DNA from: Bacillota bacterium
GTDB lineage: Bacteria > Bacillota > Dethiobacteria > Dethiobacterales > Dethiobacteraceae
Direction of reading: 5' to 3'
Assembly: GCA_018725565.1 (NCBI GenBank)
Contig: QLUR01000017.1
Coordinates: 1-55,389 of the forward strand
DNA length: 55,389 nucleotides
The position numbers and the translations under genes were made by a program. Shown here one piece after another: positions 39,912 to 49,229 of this stretch. The notes beneath the pieces were generated by a model. That model saw only the letters and a list, made by a program, of their open reading frames with translations. It was not told where the DNA came from and ran no database searches. Each line of letters begins with the position of its first letter. Position 1 is the first letter of the stretch.

Positions 39912-42287
39912 GTGGCAGATTTCGGCCTACGGATAGGCGTAGAAGGCCAAAAGGAATTCAAGACCGCTATGCAGGATATCAACCGTTCTTTTAAGGTCCT
40001 TGGCAGCGAAATGGAGCTTGTTTCTGCCCAGTTTGGCAAAAACGACAAGTCAGTCGAGGCCTTAACCGCGCGAAAAGAAGTGCTTGGCAAAGAGATTGAC
40101 GAGCAGAGGAAAAAGACGGATGTCCTCCGCGCCGCCCTATTAAATGCCGCCGCCTCCTTTGGCGAAAATGACAAGCGCACACAAGAGTGGCAAATACAGC
40201 TAAATAAGGCAAACGCCGCGCTCCTTAACATGGAGCGCGAGCTAAGCGACACGAGTAATGCCCTAGAAGATGCCGCAAAGGAAACAAACGACCTAGAAAC
40301 ACAAACAGAACAGCTTGGCGACGAGCTTGACAGAACTGGCAAAGACGCAGATGAGGTTGGCTCCAAGTTTGACAGATTGAGGGGCACACTGCAAAACGTC
40401 GGCATAGCGATGGGCGCCGCGTTTGTTGCCGTAGGCGTTGCCGCTGCGGCTGCAGGCCGGGCGCTTGCCGGCATGTCCGTAGGTGCTGCAACGTATGCCG
40501 ATGAGATACTTACCGCAGCCACAGTCACCGGGATGAGCACAGATGCGCTGCAGGCATACAGATATGCTGCCGAGCTTGTGGACGTGCCGCTTGAAACGCT
40601 GACCGGCAGCATGGCAAGAAACGTGCGCGCGATGGATGCGGCCCGCAGAGGGGCGAAATTACAAACCGGGGCGTATAAGGAGCTTGGCGTCTCTGTGACC
40701 GACGCCGGCGGCAATCTCCGTGACGCGGAAACGGTCTACTGGGAAACGATCGACGCGCTGGGGCGCATAAAAGATGAGACGGAGCGCAGCGCCCTCTCCA
40801 TGCGGATATTTGGCAAATCGGCGCTGGAGTTAAATCCGCTTATTGCGCAGGGCTCCGCCGGCATCGCGGAATTAACCGAAGAAGCCCGGCAAATGGGCGC
40901 GGTGATGAGCGAGGAAGCGCTCTCTAGCCTTGGCGCGTTTGACGATACTGTCCAGCGGCTCACCGCAGGCGCCGGAGCCGCGAGGAACGCCCTGGGCATG
41001 GTGCTTCTGCCGCAGCTTACCGTTCTTGGAACCCAAGGCGTGGAACTGCTCGGCAACTTTACGCGGGGCTTAAACGAGGCGGGCGGCGACTGGACGAGAA
41101 TCAGCGCGGTAGTCGGAGACGCCGTGGGCGGCATCGTAGACACTATCATGAAAACCCTGCCTGACATCATCCAGCTTGGCATGGATATCGTGATGTCCAT
41201 CGGCCGGGCAATTACGGACAACCTCTCCCTGCTAGCGGACGCCGCCGCCAAGATAATCATGACGCTGTTAGAGGGGCTGATTAAAGCTCTTCCCGGGCTT
41301 AGCGAGGGCGCCCTGCGGCTTGTGCTGGCCCTCGCGGACGGAATTGTTGCCGCCCTGCCGGCGCTCGTGGAGGCGGCGGCAAAGATGATCGCCACGCTGG
41401 CCGGCGGCATTGGAGACGCGCTGCCCCGTCTTATCCCGGCGCTTGTGCAAGCTGTCGTACTCATCGCGCGTACTCTGGTAGAAAACCTACCCCTCCTGCT
41501 GGACGCGGCTTTTCAGCTAATTATTGGTCTGGCACGAGGGCTTCTCGGCGCTATCCCCCAGCTTGTGAGCGCGCTGCCAGCCATCATTACCGCTGTCGTT
41601 GACTTCTTGATCGCCGCGATACCGCAAATAATCGAAGCGGGCATTCTGCTCATTGTGGCGCTGGTTGCTGCGCTACCGGAGATAATTACGGCAATCGTAG
41701 CGGCAATCCCGCAAATCATCGCGGCGCTGGTGGGCGCAATCCTTGGCTCCATACCGCAACTTATCCAGGCTGGGGTACAGCTTTTTATCGCCTTAGTCCG
41801 GAACCTGCCCTTCATTATCGCGGAAATTGTAAAGGCGGCGCCGCAGATTGTTTCAGGGCTGGTCAAGGCGTTCTCCGGCTCTGCTTACCAAATGGCGCAG
41901 GTGGGCGGAGACCTTATCAGGGGGCTGTGGCAAGGCATCTCTAATATGGGGGCGTGGCTTCGGGGCCAGATCGCCGGCTTTATGAACGGCATGGTGGGCG
42001 GCATCAAAAGCTTCTTTGGTATCAGGAGCCCGTCTGTGCTGTTTGCCGGAATCGGCGGAGACATGGCCGCGGGCATCGGCGTAGGTTTCGAGCGGGCGAT
42101 GTCGCGGGTCGGCGACGATATGCGCGCGGCTGTCCCGACAGGCTTCGCCCTGCCCGGCGCGGCGGACAGAGACGTTAAGCATATTCACTCAGGCGTTATC
42201 ACCATCAAAGGCGTAACTAACGAAGGGGAATTTGTCAGCGCGGTGGACGCGGTCATGGCCGAGATGAGGAGAAGCAACAGGAGGTAA
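39912..42287 (+). CDS. Phage tape measure protein
   Basis: This protein of about 790 residues sets tail length. I start it at GTG 39912, eight bases after GGGGAGG. The N-terminal ~150 residues are coiled coil (TARKEVLGKEIDEQRKKTDV), then a glycine/alanine hydrophobic stretch (MGAAFVAVGVAAAAAGRALA). Residues ~400-660 are a long series of hydrophobic helical repeats of ~36-40 residues such as AAIPQIIEAGILLIVALVAA. The C-terminal GIRSPSVLFAGIGGDMAAGI motif is typical of tape measures. The antisense toxin-antitoxin pair separates it from its chaperones. Confidence 0.92.
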   Translation: MADFGLRIGVEGQKEFKTAMQDINRSFKVLGSEMELVSAQFGKNDKSVEALTARKEVLGKEIDEQRKKTDVLRAALLNAAASFGENDKRTQEWQIQLNKANAALLNMERELSDTSNALEDAAKETNDLETQTEQLGDELDRTGKDADEVGSKFDRLRGTLQNVGIAMGAAFVAVGVAAAAAGRALAGMSVGAATYADEILTAATVTGMSTDALQAYRYAAELVDVPLETLTGSMARNVRAMDAARRGAKLQTGAYKELGVSVTDAGGNLRDAETVYWETIDALGRIKDETERSALSMRIFGKSALELNPLIAQGSAGIAELTEEARQMGAVMSEEALSSLGAFDDTVQRLTAGAGAARNALGMVLLPQLTVLGTQGVELLGNFTRGLNEAGGDWTRISAVVGDAVGGIVDTIMKTLPDIIQLGMDIVMSIGRAITDNLSLLADAAAKIIMTLLEGLIKALPGLSEGALRLVLALADGIVAALPALVEAAAKMIATLAGGIGDALPRLIPALVQAVVLIARTLVENLPLLLDAAFQLIIGLARGLLGAIPQLVSALPAIITAVVDFLIAAIPQIIEAGILLIVALVAALPEIITAIVAAIPQIIAALVGAILGSIPQLIQAGVQLFIALVRNLPFIIAEIVKAAPQIVSGLVKAFSGSAYQMAQVGGDLIRGLWQGISNMGAWLRGQIAGFMNGMVGGIKSFFGIRSPSVLFAGIGGDMAAGIGVGFERAMSRVGDDMRAAVPTGFALPGAADRDVKHIHSGVITIKGVTNEGEFVSAVDAVMAEMRRSNRR

Positions 42288-42291
42288 CGAT

Positions 42292-42636
42292 ATGCCGGTC
42301 GGAATGTGGACAGCGGATGATACGCCAATTACGCCTTACACAACTACTATCCGCCGCCTTGAGGCGCGCCAGGTTTGGCACACCACGCTTGACGGGCAGC
42401 CTCATGTGCAAACCATCGGCGAGCCGGTAGAAATTGTTGACGTTGAGCTATGGACCTACAAGGCGGGGAAAGACCTCCTCGATTATTGCCAGGCAACCGG
42501 CACGCCCGTTAAGGTGAGTGACGGAGCGGAAATATGGGTGGGGGTTATCGCCGAGGGTCCTGCGTGGGAAAAGGTTAACAGAACGCTTGGCATATTCAGG
42601 ACCGAGCTTTCGATAAAGGCGCTTGCGCCAGAGTAG
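42292..42636 (+). CDS. Small tail protein downstream of tape measure (114 aa)
   Basis: I do not recognise a named family. The protein is beta-rich with several Trp residues (MWTADDTPITPYTTTIRRLE, VWHTTLDGQPHV, EIWVGVIAEGPAWEKVN) and lies directly after tape measure, four bases from its stop, where distal tail or hub components occur. It is probably a structural tail-tip component. There is no signal peptide or membrane segment. Confidence 0.65.
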   Translation: MPVGMWTADDTPITPYTTTIRRLEARQVWHTTLDGQPHVQTIGEPVEIVDVELWTYKAGKDLLDYCQATGTPVKVSDGAEIWVGVIAEGPAWEKVNRTLGIFRTELSIKALAPE

Positions 42637-42655
42637 GCAGTGAGGTGGTGGTTAT

Positions 42656-44035
42656 GTGCGCCCTATCAGCCCGGAGCTGTTGGCAAAAGTAAAGAGCAGG
42701 CAGCAGACTTTATATAACAACGCAGAGCCAAAGCTGAAGCTGCAATTTAGCAGGGGCCTGACCAGCGAGTTGTTTTTGGTCTACACAATCCAGACCAAAG
42801 ACTTGCTGCAAGCCGTGGATGTGACCGTTAAGCGTACTGCGGCGGGCCTGCCCCCGTCTGAGGTTATCGCTATTTGCCTAGACAATAATGTGGCGCGGGT
42901 AAAGTCGAAACCTTTGCCGTACAATGAGCTGACCCCGTGGGTTGATGAATTTACCGTAGCGCCAGATGTCGCGTGCGCGGCGATCGAATTCGATGGATTT
43001 TGGGATAGGGACTGGAAAACAAAGCGGTTTAACTTTATAACCGAGGAAGCGCCGTGGATTTTTTACGCGCGCGGAGGCGTGCTATACGCCAAGCGCTGGC
43101 GAGACGCGCCACTAGCGCTTGCGGATAACGTGGACAAAGTTTGCGCGATTCGAGGGTGGGTGCCGGTAGACAGCGACCAGGCCAATGACCAGGGCCTAAT
43201 CGCCGCCTATATCAAGAACGGGAAAGTTTATTACAGGTCGTACTGCACTCAGGTTAACAGCGCAAAGCTCTGGGAAGTCGAGCGGGAGGTTCCCGGGATT
43301 GCCGGCGCGGTCACAGACCTCGCGCTGTTTCGGACAAACGATTTCCGGATTGGCTTTCTCGTTACGGTGGGCGGCATGATGCGCTGGTTTTTGACGGAAA
43401 GAAACTACGCCGGCATGAGCGTGTGGCCTGATTTGATTACGGCGGGAATAGCCGGCTTATCCTTCGGTACGGTACCTGTCCGGTACCACGACGCCTTCCA
43501 CCCGGCGGAAAGCGTGACCGGCAGCGTTGACGTGGACCGTTTCTATGTTTGCCCGGCTGACGCGGCGGCTTTAGTTCTTAACGTGCAAAGGCCTACGGCC
43601 AGGACGATTGTTGTTACCTTTAACCATGCGCTTGAAACAGCCGAAAAGGACTTTATGGCCGTCCGAAACGTAAACGGCTCCCGATTTTATGCCCTAAGCT
43701 CGGTGGCCATAAACGGTAAGGACTTAATAGTAACGACAGCCGCTGATTTGCCGCTAGGCGACGCTTATCTGGAAATGTCCCAGGCCGGCAAGTATTATGT
43801 GGCTTTAAGGGTTACCTCCGCGTGCGTGCTCGATTACAGCCAGTTCTCAATTTTGGCCAAGGGACAACCGTCGGAAGTTTTCACTGACGAAGCGCTAACG
43901 GCGGCGGTTAATAGCGTTGCTTTTGTTGTTATTCAGGTCTTTTATAGAGACGGCTACTCAAGTAACGAAAACATTACGGCTGGAATAGCCCATATTTCGT
44001 TTGCGGTTACCCGGGTGGGCGGAAATCCGTTGTAA
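42656..44035 (+). CDS. Tail-tip or fibre structural protein (459 aa)
   Basis: A large beta-rich protein, starting at GTG after GAGGTGGTGG, with no family I can name. It contains ARGGVLYAKRWRDAPLALAD and YIKNGKVYYRSYCTQVN, which look like repeated beta-sheet units of a propeller or fibre. The C-terminal ~150 residues resemble a bacterial Ig-like or CARDB-like fold. Its position between tape measure and other tail-tip genes supports a role in adsorption or baseplate structure. Confidence 0.65.
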   Translation: MRPISPELLAKVKSRQQTLYNNAEPKLKLQFSRGLTSELFLVYTIQTKDLLQAVDVTVKRTAAGLPPSEVIAICLDNNVARVKSKPLPYNELTPWVDEFTVAPDVACAAIEFDGFWDRDWKTKRFNFITEEAPWIFYARGGVLYAKRWRDAPLALADNVDKVCAIRGWVPVDSDQANDQGLIAAYIKNGKVYYRSYCTQVNSAKLWEVEREVPGIAGAVTDLALFRTNDFRIGFLVTVGGMMRWFLTERNYAGMSVWPDLITAGIAGLSFGTVPVRYHDAFHPAESVTGSVDVDRFYVCPADAAALVLNVQRPTARTIVVTFNHALETAEKDFMAVRNVNGSRFYALSSVAINGKDLIVTTAADLPLGDAYLEMSQAGKYYVALRVTSACVLDYSQFSILAKGQPSEVFTDEALTAAVNSVAFVVIQVFYRDGYSSNENITAGIAHISFAVTRVGGNPL

Positions 44036-44046
44036 GGGGTGAGTTT

Positions 44047-46065
44047 ATGAAGGTACAAGCGGAGGTTAAGTTGCACAACCGGTTTGACGTCGAGGTTCGG
44101 GAGGCGGGAACCGGCAAGCTAAAGCAAAAAGCCCAAGCCTTAAACATCGTGCTCAATCAGATGTGGACGAGGCTTTGCGCGGGAAGCGGCTACTTTGGCG
44201 CCATCCAATTCGGCTCCGGCAGCGGTACGCTTACACCGGCGAGGACCTCGCTGTTTTCACATCTGGGAGCCAGGTGGGCGGCGGATGTTACGATTATCAG
44301 GGCCTTGCCGACTTCCTCCTGGAGAAGGCGGATTGTGCTGAATCCGGAGGAATTCGTCGGCGCGGTGCTTTCGGAAGTTGGCATTGCTTCTAGTTCTGGA
44401 ATAAATGACCTTGTGACGCACGCTATGCTAGAGGATTCGGAAGGCAACCCGATTACGATAACAAAAACAGATGTGGATGTTGTAACGATCTTCGCCACGG
44501 TGTTTGTCACCTTTAGCACGCCAAGCGGCGTAGTCCTGATAGGCATGCCCAACAGCAATTCTCTGGTAAACTGGCTGGCCGCCGGTGGTTCGGCGCCGGC
44601 GGGGTCGTTTAGTCTGGGCGAAGCCGTGGGCGCGGGGCATAATTCGCTGGCCGGAATTGGCTCACAACCGTCGCTTGGCGGTTCTCCTGCGGTGACATGG
44701 ACAGCCGATACGCCGAACAGGCGCCGGGTCTCAAGCGTGGTGCGGTTTGGCACAACCGTCGGCAATGGCCATGTAGCCGAATTTGCGTTCTCTAGCCTGT
44801 TTCGCGCCGAATTGCCACTGGCCGGCGTCTTTCCGGGGCAGCCTTATACAGGTGTTCCGGTGGGCACAGGGGATGGGAGCGCCAGAAGCTTTACGCTGCC
44901 ATCAAGGAATATCGCTCAAGGCTCTATTGTTATGAAGCTCAATGGCGTTGTGGCAACAGCGTATACGGCAGGGTTGGTACCCGCTGTCAATTATCGTTTT
45001 GTAACCCTTTCCACCCCAGGCTCCGCTCAGGACGTAGCTTTGTCCGCTGATGGCGCTGTTTTGGCTTTGGTGCTTAACGCTAATAACGTGATGACTTTTG
45101 ACCGGGTGGGGGTGGCGTGGGTCAGGCGGCCTGACCCTGCGGCGGGGCTTACGGGGACTGGGCGTGGAGTGGCCTTATCCCCTGCCGGCTTGCTTGTTGC
45201 CGCCGCGCATGATAACGCGCCTTTTGTCACGACCTACGACTGGAGCGGCTCAGCGTGGCTTAAACGGCCGGACCCGGCGGTACCGCCTCCGTCATCGGGG
45301 ATAGCGACCGCTCTGTCCGCTAACGGACTGGTTCTTGCCGTGGCACACTGGAATACGCCTTTTATCGCGACCTACGAGTGGAGCGGCTCCGCCTGGGTCA
45401 GGCGCCCGAACCCAGGCGTTTTGCCTCCGGATAATTGCCATGACGCAGCGCTTTCGTCCAACGGGGCTGTGCTCGCGCTGGCGCACGCTACCGCGCCTTT
45501 TGTCACGACTTATGACTGGAGCGGCTCAGCCTGGGTCAGGCGTCCAGACCCAGGCGTTTTGCCTACGGGGACTGGCCGAGGGGTGGCCCTATCAGCTAAC
45601 GGTTTAATTCTTGCCGTAGCGCATAGCACCTCGCCTTTCATCACGACTTACGACTGGAGCGGCTCGGCCTGGATTAAGCGTCCGGACCCGAACGTTTTGC
45701 CTACAAGCGAAGGCAGGGTTGCGCAACTTTCGGCTGAGGGGTCGATTCTCGCTATGTCACAGAGCTCCTCGCCCTTTTTAATAATGTATGACTGGAGCGG
45801 TTCGGCCTGGCTCAGGCGTCCAAACCCAGGCGTTTTGCCCGGGGGTTCTGTGCTGGCGCTTTCTCCTGATGGCTTTAGTGTCTGCGCGCCAGAACTGTTC
45901 GCCGTTTTTGTTTACGACGCAGCACCCAGGACTACCAGAATCACATTTGACACAGCACCGGCGACTGGCGTGGCTGTCACCGCTGATTATATGGTTAATG
46001 GTGTTCATAAGACCGACCAGTTCGTTATCGACGCAGGCCTTAGTTTGCAGTTTGGAACGCCATAG
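44047..46065 (+). CDS. Tail protein with predicted 7-bladed beta-propeller, candidate receptor binder
   Basis: This 672-aa protein has an N-terminal phage-type domain (HNRFDVEVREAGTGKLKQKA; IQFGSGSGTLTPARTSLFSH) and a repeat region. Each repeat is close to 46 residues with the consensus ALSANGLVLAVAH, PFVTTYDWSGSAWVRRPDPG. Six are clear, and a partial seventh (LALSPDGFSVCAPE) plus the strand before the first would close a seven-bladed propeller. Five DWSGSAW-coding sites (45238, 45376, 45514, 45652, 45790) are exactly 138 bases apart. Near-identical DNA repeats suggest recent duplication and capacity to vary. It probably binds a surface receptor. Confidence 0.75.
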   Translation: MKVQAEVKLHNRFDVEVREAGTGKLKQKAQALNIVLNQMWTRLCAGSGYFGAIQFGSGSGTLTPARTSLFSHLGARWAADVTIIRALPTSSWRRRIVLNPEEFVGAVLSEVGIASSSGINDLVTHAMLEDSEGNPITITKTDVDVVTIFATVFVTFSTPSGVVLIGMPNSNSLVNWLAAGGSAPAGSFSLGEAVGAGHNSLAGIGSQPSLGGSPAVTWTADTPNRRRVSSVVRFGTTVGNGHVAEFAFSSLFRAELPLAGVFPGQPYTGVPVGTGDGSARSFTLPSRNIAQGSIVMKLNGVVATAYTAGLVPAVNYRFVTLSTPGSAQDVALSADGAVLALVLNANNVMTFDRVGVAWVRRPDPAAGLTGTGRGVALSPAGLLVAAAHDNAPFVTTYDWSGSAWLKRPDPAVPPPSSGIATALSANGLVLAVAHWNTPFIATYEWSGSAWVRRPNPGVLPPDNCHDAALSSNGAVLALAHATAPFVTTYDWSGSAWVRRPDPGVLPTGTGRGVALSANGLILAVAHSTSPFITTYDWSGSAWIKRPDPNVLPTSEGRVAQLSAEGSILAMSQSSSPFLIMYDWSGSAWLRRPNPGVLPGGSVLALSPDGFSVCAPELFAVFVYDAAPRTTRITFDTAPATGVAVTADYMVNGVHKTDQFVIDAGLSLQFGTP

Positions 46066-46078
46066 GTGGTGACAGAAC

Positions 46079-47467
46079 GTGGAACTGATATTTGAGCACA
46101 CGGCTGAATTAGGCAGCGGTACTAACCCAGCGGCGGTGCATCTGGCTGATAACTCAGTTTACTTGTTCTCTGTTTCGGGTGGCCGGCTAAGAGCAAGGCA
46201 TTGGCAGCCGGGGGCTGGCGATGTGCCGTGGGGCGCTCCGGCGTTTGGGCCCGCGTTTACCGGCACAGCCGACAAGAATATGTCTCTGGTAAGGCTTAAG
46301 AATGTGCCCCGTATGGGAATTTACGGCGCGTGGCGTCAGGCCGAAGTTTATAAAGATGGGGCGCTGCTTGTGCCGGAGCGTCAGCGGTTTGCGATATGGG
46401 CCGGCATGGCCGATTTTAGCAAGTATCTGGATAGCTGTACGATTGAGATGACCCAAGGCACGCTGATTATGGCTGTAAGCATGACGCTTGATAACCCAAA
46501 ACAGTTTGTGGCCGGAGAGGCCGCCGCGCGGATTGTGCCCGGCATGAAAATCGAGCTGCTTTTAACATTGGGGGATAGTGAGGAGTATCCGCTTGGCGTG
46601 TATTATGCGGACCATGTTAACATGGGAGTTACGAAGAGCGCTGTGTCTATCGAGGGGCGGAGCATCAGCGGAAAACTGCTTAAAGACCAGGTACTGGATG
46701 AAAACTTCGAGTTTCCACGTCAGACATATTTTTTGAATGTTGTTAAGCTGCTCAAAGACGCTGGAATTGAGGACTACGATGTGCAATCGACGGCAGACCC
46801 GAACGCGTGGGAGTACGGCATTAGATTTATGCCGAGCATGGGCACGTTTGACGCGCTAAGTGAAATGATCCGGGCTTCGCGGAACTGGGCGGTGATTGAA
46901 ACCATGGACGGCAAAATCGTCGCCGGCTCAGTGGTAACGTACCCGCCAATCCAGGTAACCGGCACCTACACCTTCGAGCGGGGCAAGGATATCTGGAGTC
47001 GGGACGTTGTCCGCGACGACAAGGAAATATACCACAGAGTGTGCGGCTGGTTTTTGACAGCGACTGGAGCGACATACCTGTACGCGCCCGTTGTTTCGGA
47101 ATACGAGTGGATAGCGGCTCCGCATAAGACGCTGCATATCCAGTTTCCAGACGACTCCGATGATACTGAGGTGCGGGCGATTGTCAGCGATATTGCCGGA
47201 CGAATAGCAAACGCGGGAATCGTTGAAACGTTTGTCGGGCCGCTTCGCCCTCAGCTTTTGGTGGGGGATGAAGCGCGGATCACCTCAGATGATGGAACCC
47301 AGATTCTTGGCACGGTTACGACGGTGCGGCATATGCTCGGGAAGGATGGGTTTAGGACGGAGTTTACTGTAGACAGCGGCGGCGAGAAGGGGCGCCTGAA
47401 CATTAGGGAACTGATTAACTCGGCAGTTCAGCCTGCCAGAGGGACAGGCAAACGCGTCTTTGCATGA
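46079..47467 (+). CDS. Tail-tip/hub protein (462 aa)
   Basis: It starts at GTG. The N-terminal ~90 residues resemble the propeller-like segments of its neighbours (NSVYLFSVSGGRLRARHW). The rest resembles siphophage tail hub or Gp37-like proteins: YLDSCTIEMTQGTLIMAVSM, AVSIEGRSISGKLLKDQVLD and a final OB-like segment with GPLRPQLLVGDEARITSDDG. It is likely the tail-tip component that contacts the cell surface or anchors fibres. I see no peptidase motif. Confidence 0.68.
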   Translation: MELIFEHTAELGSGTNPAAVHLADNSVYLFSVSGGRLRARHWQPGAGDVPWGAPAFGPAFTGTADKNMSLVRLKNVPRMGIYGAWRQAEVYKDGALLVPERQRFAIWAGMADFSKYLDSCTIEMTQGTLIMAVSMTLDNPKQFVAGEAAARIVPGMKIELLLTLGDSEEYPLGVYYADHVNMGVTKSAVSIEGRSISGKLLKDQVLDENFEFPRQTYFLNVVKLLKDAGIEDYDVQSTADPNAWEYGIRFMPSMGTFDALSEMIRASRNWAVIETMDGKIVAGSVVTYPPIQVTGTYTFERGKDIWSRDVVRDDKEIYHRVCGWFLTATGATYLYAPVVSEYEWIAAPHKTLHIQFPDDSDDTEVRAIVSDIAGRIANAGIVETFVGPLRPQLLVGDEARITSDDGTQILGTVTTVRHMLGKDGFRTEFTVDSGGEKGRLNIRELINSAVQPARGTGKRVFA

Positions 47468-47537
47468 AGCCAATATTGGCGGCTTTCTGGGCGCTCTGCC
47501 GGGGAGGATGCCAAATTATCTTTGGAGGTGATTATCG

Positions 47538-47831
47538 TTGGAGTATGCGCTTTTAGTGTCCATTATCTCTGTGTTGTTCGCCATTTACGCAGGAGTTATC
47601 AGCCTGCGCCGCTTCCAGCGCCAGGATGACCAAGCCGAAAGCGCCATGTTGGCGCGGGTTAATCTGAGCCTTGAACACATCAACGATGGCATTACAACGA
47701 TCCGTCAAGATGTGTGCGAGATCAAGGCAGATATCAAGGAGCACGGTGAACGCATCGTCAAGGTCGAAGAGTCGAGCAAACAGGCGCACAAAAGGCTTGA
47801 CGACATGACCGCGCGGAGGGCTGGTCTGTGA
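47538..47831 (+). CDS. Membrane-anchored coiled-coil protein (XhlA-like)
   Basis: This 97-aa protein starts at TTG after GGAGGTG. It has an N-terminal membrane segment (YALLVSIISVLFAIYAGVIS) followed by a long charged helix, CEIKADIKEHGERIVKVEES, probably a coiled coil. Size and place just before the amidase resemble hemolysin XhlA-like accessory lysis proteins, although those usually carry the membrane segment at the other end. Confidence 0.65.
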   Translation: MEYALLVSIISVLFAIYAGVISLRRFQRQDDQAESAMLARVNLSLEHINDGITTIRQDVCEIKADIKEHGERIVKVEESSKQAHKRLDDMTARRAGL

Positions 47832-47870
47832 GCGCCGGCCGTTTAATTTCACAAAAAGGATGTGGGCCGG

Positions 47871-48530
47871 ATGTTCTATAAAAACGAAGTGCCTTATATT
47901 ATCAACCATATCCCCTTATCAAGCAGGCGGCCGGGGCTATCACGCCAGCCGAAAACGCTGACCGTCCACAGTACCGGCAATCCGCGGAGCACCGCCCAGA
48001 ACGAGCGCGCTTGGCTCGTAAACCCAAGAAACATACGCGTAGCAAGCTGGCATGTGGCGGTGGACGAGAAAGAAGCGGTCGAGGCTATCCCGCTAAATGA
48101 AGTGGCTTGGCACGCCGGAGACGGCAGGCAAGGCGAAGGCAACGCTTATTCCATCGCTGTGGAAATCTGCGAAAGCGGCGATAGGGCAAAAACACTGGAC
48201 AACGCGGCCAGGGTAATTGCCGCCCTCCTCCGGGAGCAGGGTTTGACTATGGCTGATGTTGTGCAGCATTTTAACTGGAACAAGAAAAATTGCCCGCGGA
48301 TATTGCGGGCGGGAAAGCTGTGGAACGAGTTCTTAGCAGCGGCCGGATCTTACTATGAGGGCGAAGCACAAGGCGCTCTGGAAGCAGCCGTGGCGCTGCT
48401 TGTAAAAGAAGAAGTTGTGCGCTCTCCGGATTACTGGCTGGAGAACGCCAAACCAGGAAAGCTGGTGCGGGGGGAATTTGCTGCGGTATTAATCATCAGT
48501 ACGGCAAATAGGTTGCGGGGAGGTGAATAA
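47871..48530 (+). CDS. N-acetylmuramoyl-L-alanine amidase (endolysin)
   Basis: This 219-aa Amidase_2 (T7 lysozyme-like) zinc enzyme cleaves between MurNAc and L-Ala. The zinc ligands and catalytic region are seen in TLTVHSTGNP, ASWHVAVDEKEAVEAIPLNE and VVQHFNWNKKNCPRIL. The C-terminal ~60 residues (ALEAAVALLVKEEVVRSPDY) form a small helical cell-wall-binding-like region. I take the ATG at 47871, after AAAAGGATG. It lies at the end of the late operon, as expected for lysis genes. Confidence 0.92.
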   Translation: MFYKNEVPYIINHIPLSSRRPGLSRQPKTLTVHSTGNPRSTAQNERAWLVNPRNIRVASWHVAVDEKEAVEAIPLNEVAWHAGDGRQGEGNAYSIAVEICESGDRAKTLDNAARVIAALLREQGLTMADVVQHFNWNKKNCPRILRAGKLWNEFLAAAGSYYEGEAQGALEAAVALLVKEEVVRSPDYWLENAKPGKLVRGEFAAVLIISTANRLRGGE

Positions 48531-48531
48531 T

Positions 48532-48687
48532 GTGAAGCCGTGGTATAAGTCTAAGACCGTCTGGGCGAATGTGCTGGCCCTGCTTATTTCCCTGGGGGTT
48601 GACTTGCAGGAACAAGACGTTGTGACAATTTTAGCGGTGATAAACCTGGTGTTGCGGGTTATGACGAAGGAAAAATTGGCGTTGTAG
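48532..48687 (+). CDS. Small membrane protein, possible holin
   Basis: This 51-codon frame starts at GTG after GGGGAGGTGAATAAT, immediately after the amidase. The product has WYKSKTVWANVLALLISLGV, one hydrophobic segment preceded by basic residues, then a second weaker hydrophobic stretch (VVTILAVINLVLRVM). Size, topology and position fit a small holin or lysis accessory protein. No named family is certain. A terminator follows directly. Confidence 0.65.
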   Translation: MKPWYKSKTVWANVLALLISLGVDLQEQDVVTILAVINLVLRVMTKEKLAL

Positions 48688-48688
48688 A

Positions 48689-48740
48689 AATAGGTCCATA
48701 GTTGTGGAGTTCCCTCTGCCCTATGGGTCTATTTTTTTTT
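48689..48740 (+). terminator. Rho-independent terminator ending the late operon
   Basis: AATAGGTCCATAG (48689-48701) pairs with CTATGGGTCTATT (48721-48733), allowing G-U pairs, and is followed by a run of eight or more T. It closes the structural/lysis operon. Confidence 0.85.
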
Positions 48741-48821
48741 GCACCTAAACCGTCCGATTTTACCTTCTCCGGTGGCTTATAGCGAAGGCGCCTGTGATTT
48801 GCCTTCGGAGGAGGTACGATT

Positions 48822-49229
48822 GTGACATATCAGCAAAAAGAAAAAATCAGGCTAATGCGCGGCGAGGGTTTCAGCTATGCGAAGATCGCGGCGGCTCTTA
48901 GCATCTCGGAGAATACGGTGGAATCATTCTGCCGCCGGAATAACCTCGGCGGTGTCAGCATGGGAATCGCCAAGCAATGCTATGGAGCTCTTTGCCGTCA
49001 GTGTAAAACCCTGCTTACACATACCGTGGGGGCGAAACAGAAGCGGTTCTGTTCCAGTAGATGCCGCCTTGCCTGGTGGAACACCCACCCGGAAGCCCTC
49101 AGGCGTAAGGCTATCTATACCTTCATATGCGCCCACTGCGGCGCCACCTTTGAGAGCTATGGCAACAAGAAGCGCAAATACTGCTCCCGCGCCTGCTATG
49201 GCAAGTCAAAGGCGGTGCCGCGTGAGTAA
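48822..49229 (+). CDS. HTH regulator with tandem cysteine fingers
   Basis: This 135-aa protein starts at GTG after GGAGGAGG. It has an N-terminal sigma-like HTH (MRGEGFSYAKIAAALSISEN, TVESFCRRN) and two C-x2-C type zinc fingers (CRQCKTLL ... FCSSRC; CAHCGATF ... YCSRAC). Such proteins accompany recombinase genes in clostridial prophages and transposons and are often labelled sigma-70-like. It probably regulates the recombination genes that follow. Confidence 0.82.
   Translation: MTYQQKEKIRLMRGEGFSYAKIAAALSISENTVESFCRRNNLGGVSMGIAKQCYGALCRQCKTLLTHTVGAKQKRFCSSRCRLAWWNTHPEALRRKAIYTFICAHCGATFESYGNKKRKYCSRACYGKSKAVPRE

Noticed and set aside
39866-40714. 282-codon minus-strand Ser/Ala-rich frame over the tape measure gene
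   Set aside because: Its composition is what antisense reading of an Ala/Glu-rich coiled coil gives; there is no start context.
45000-45900. 138-bp repeats as a CRISPR array or tandem non-coding repeat
   Set aside because: The repeats are in frame, 46 codons long and encode a consistent DWSGSAW blade pattern; there are no spacers.
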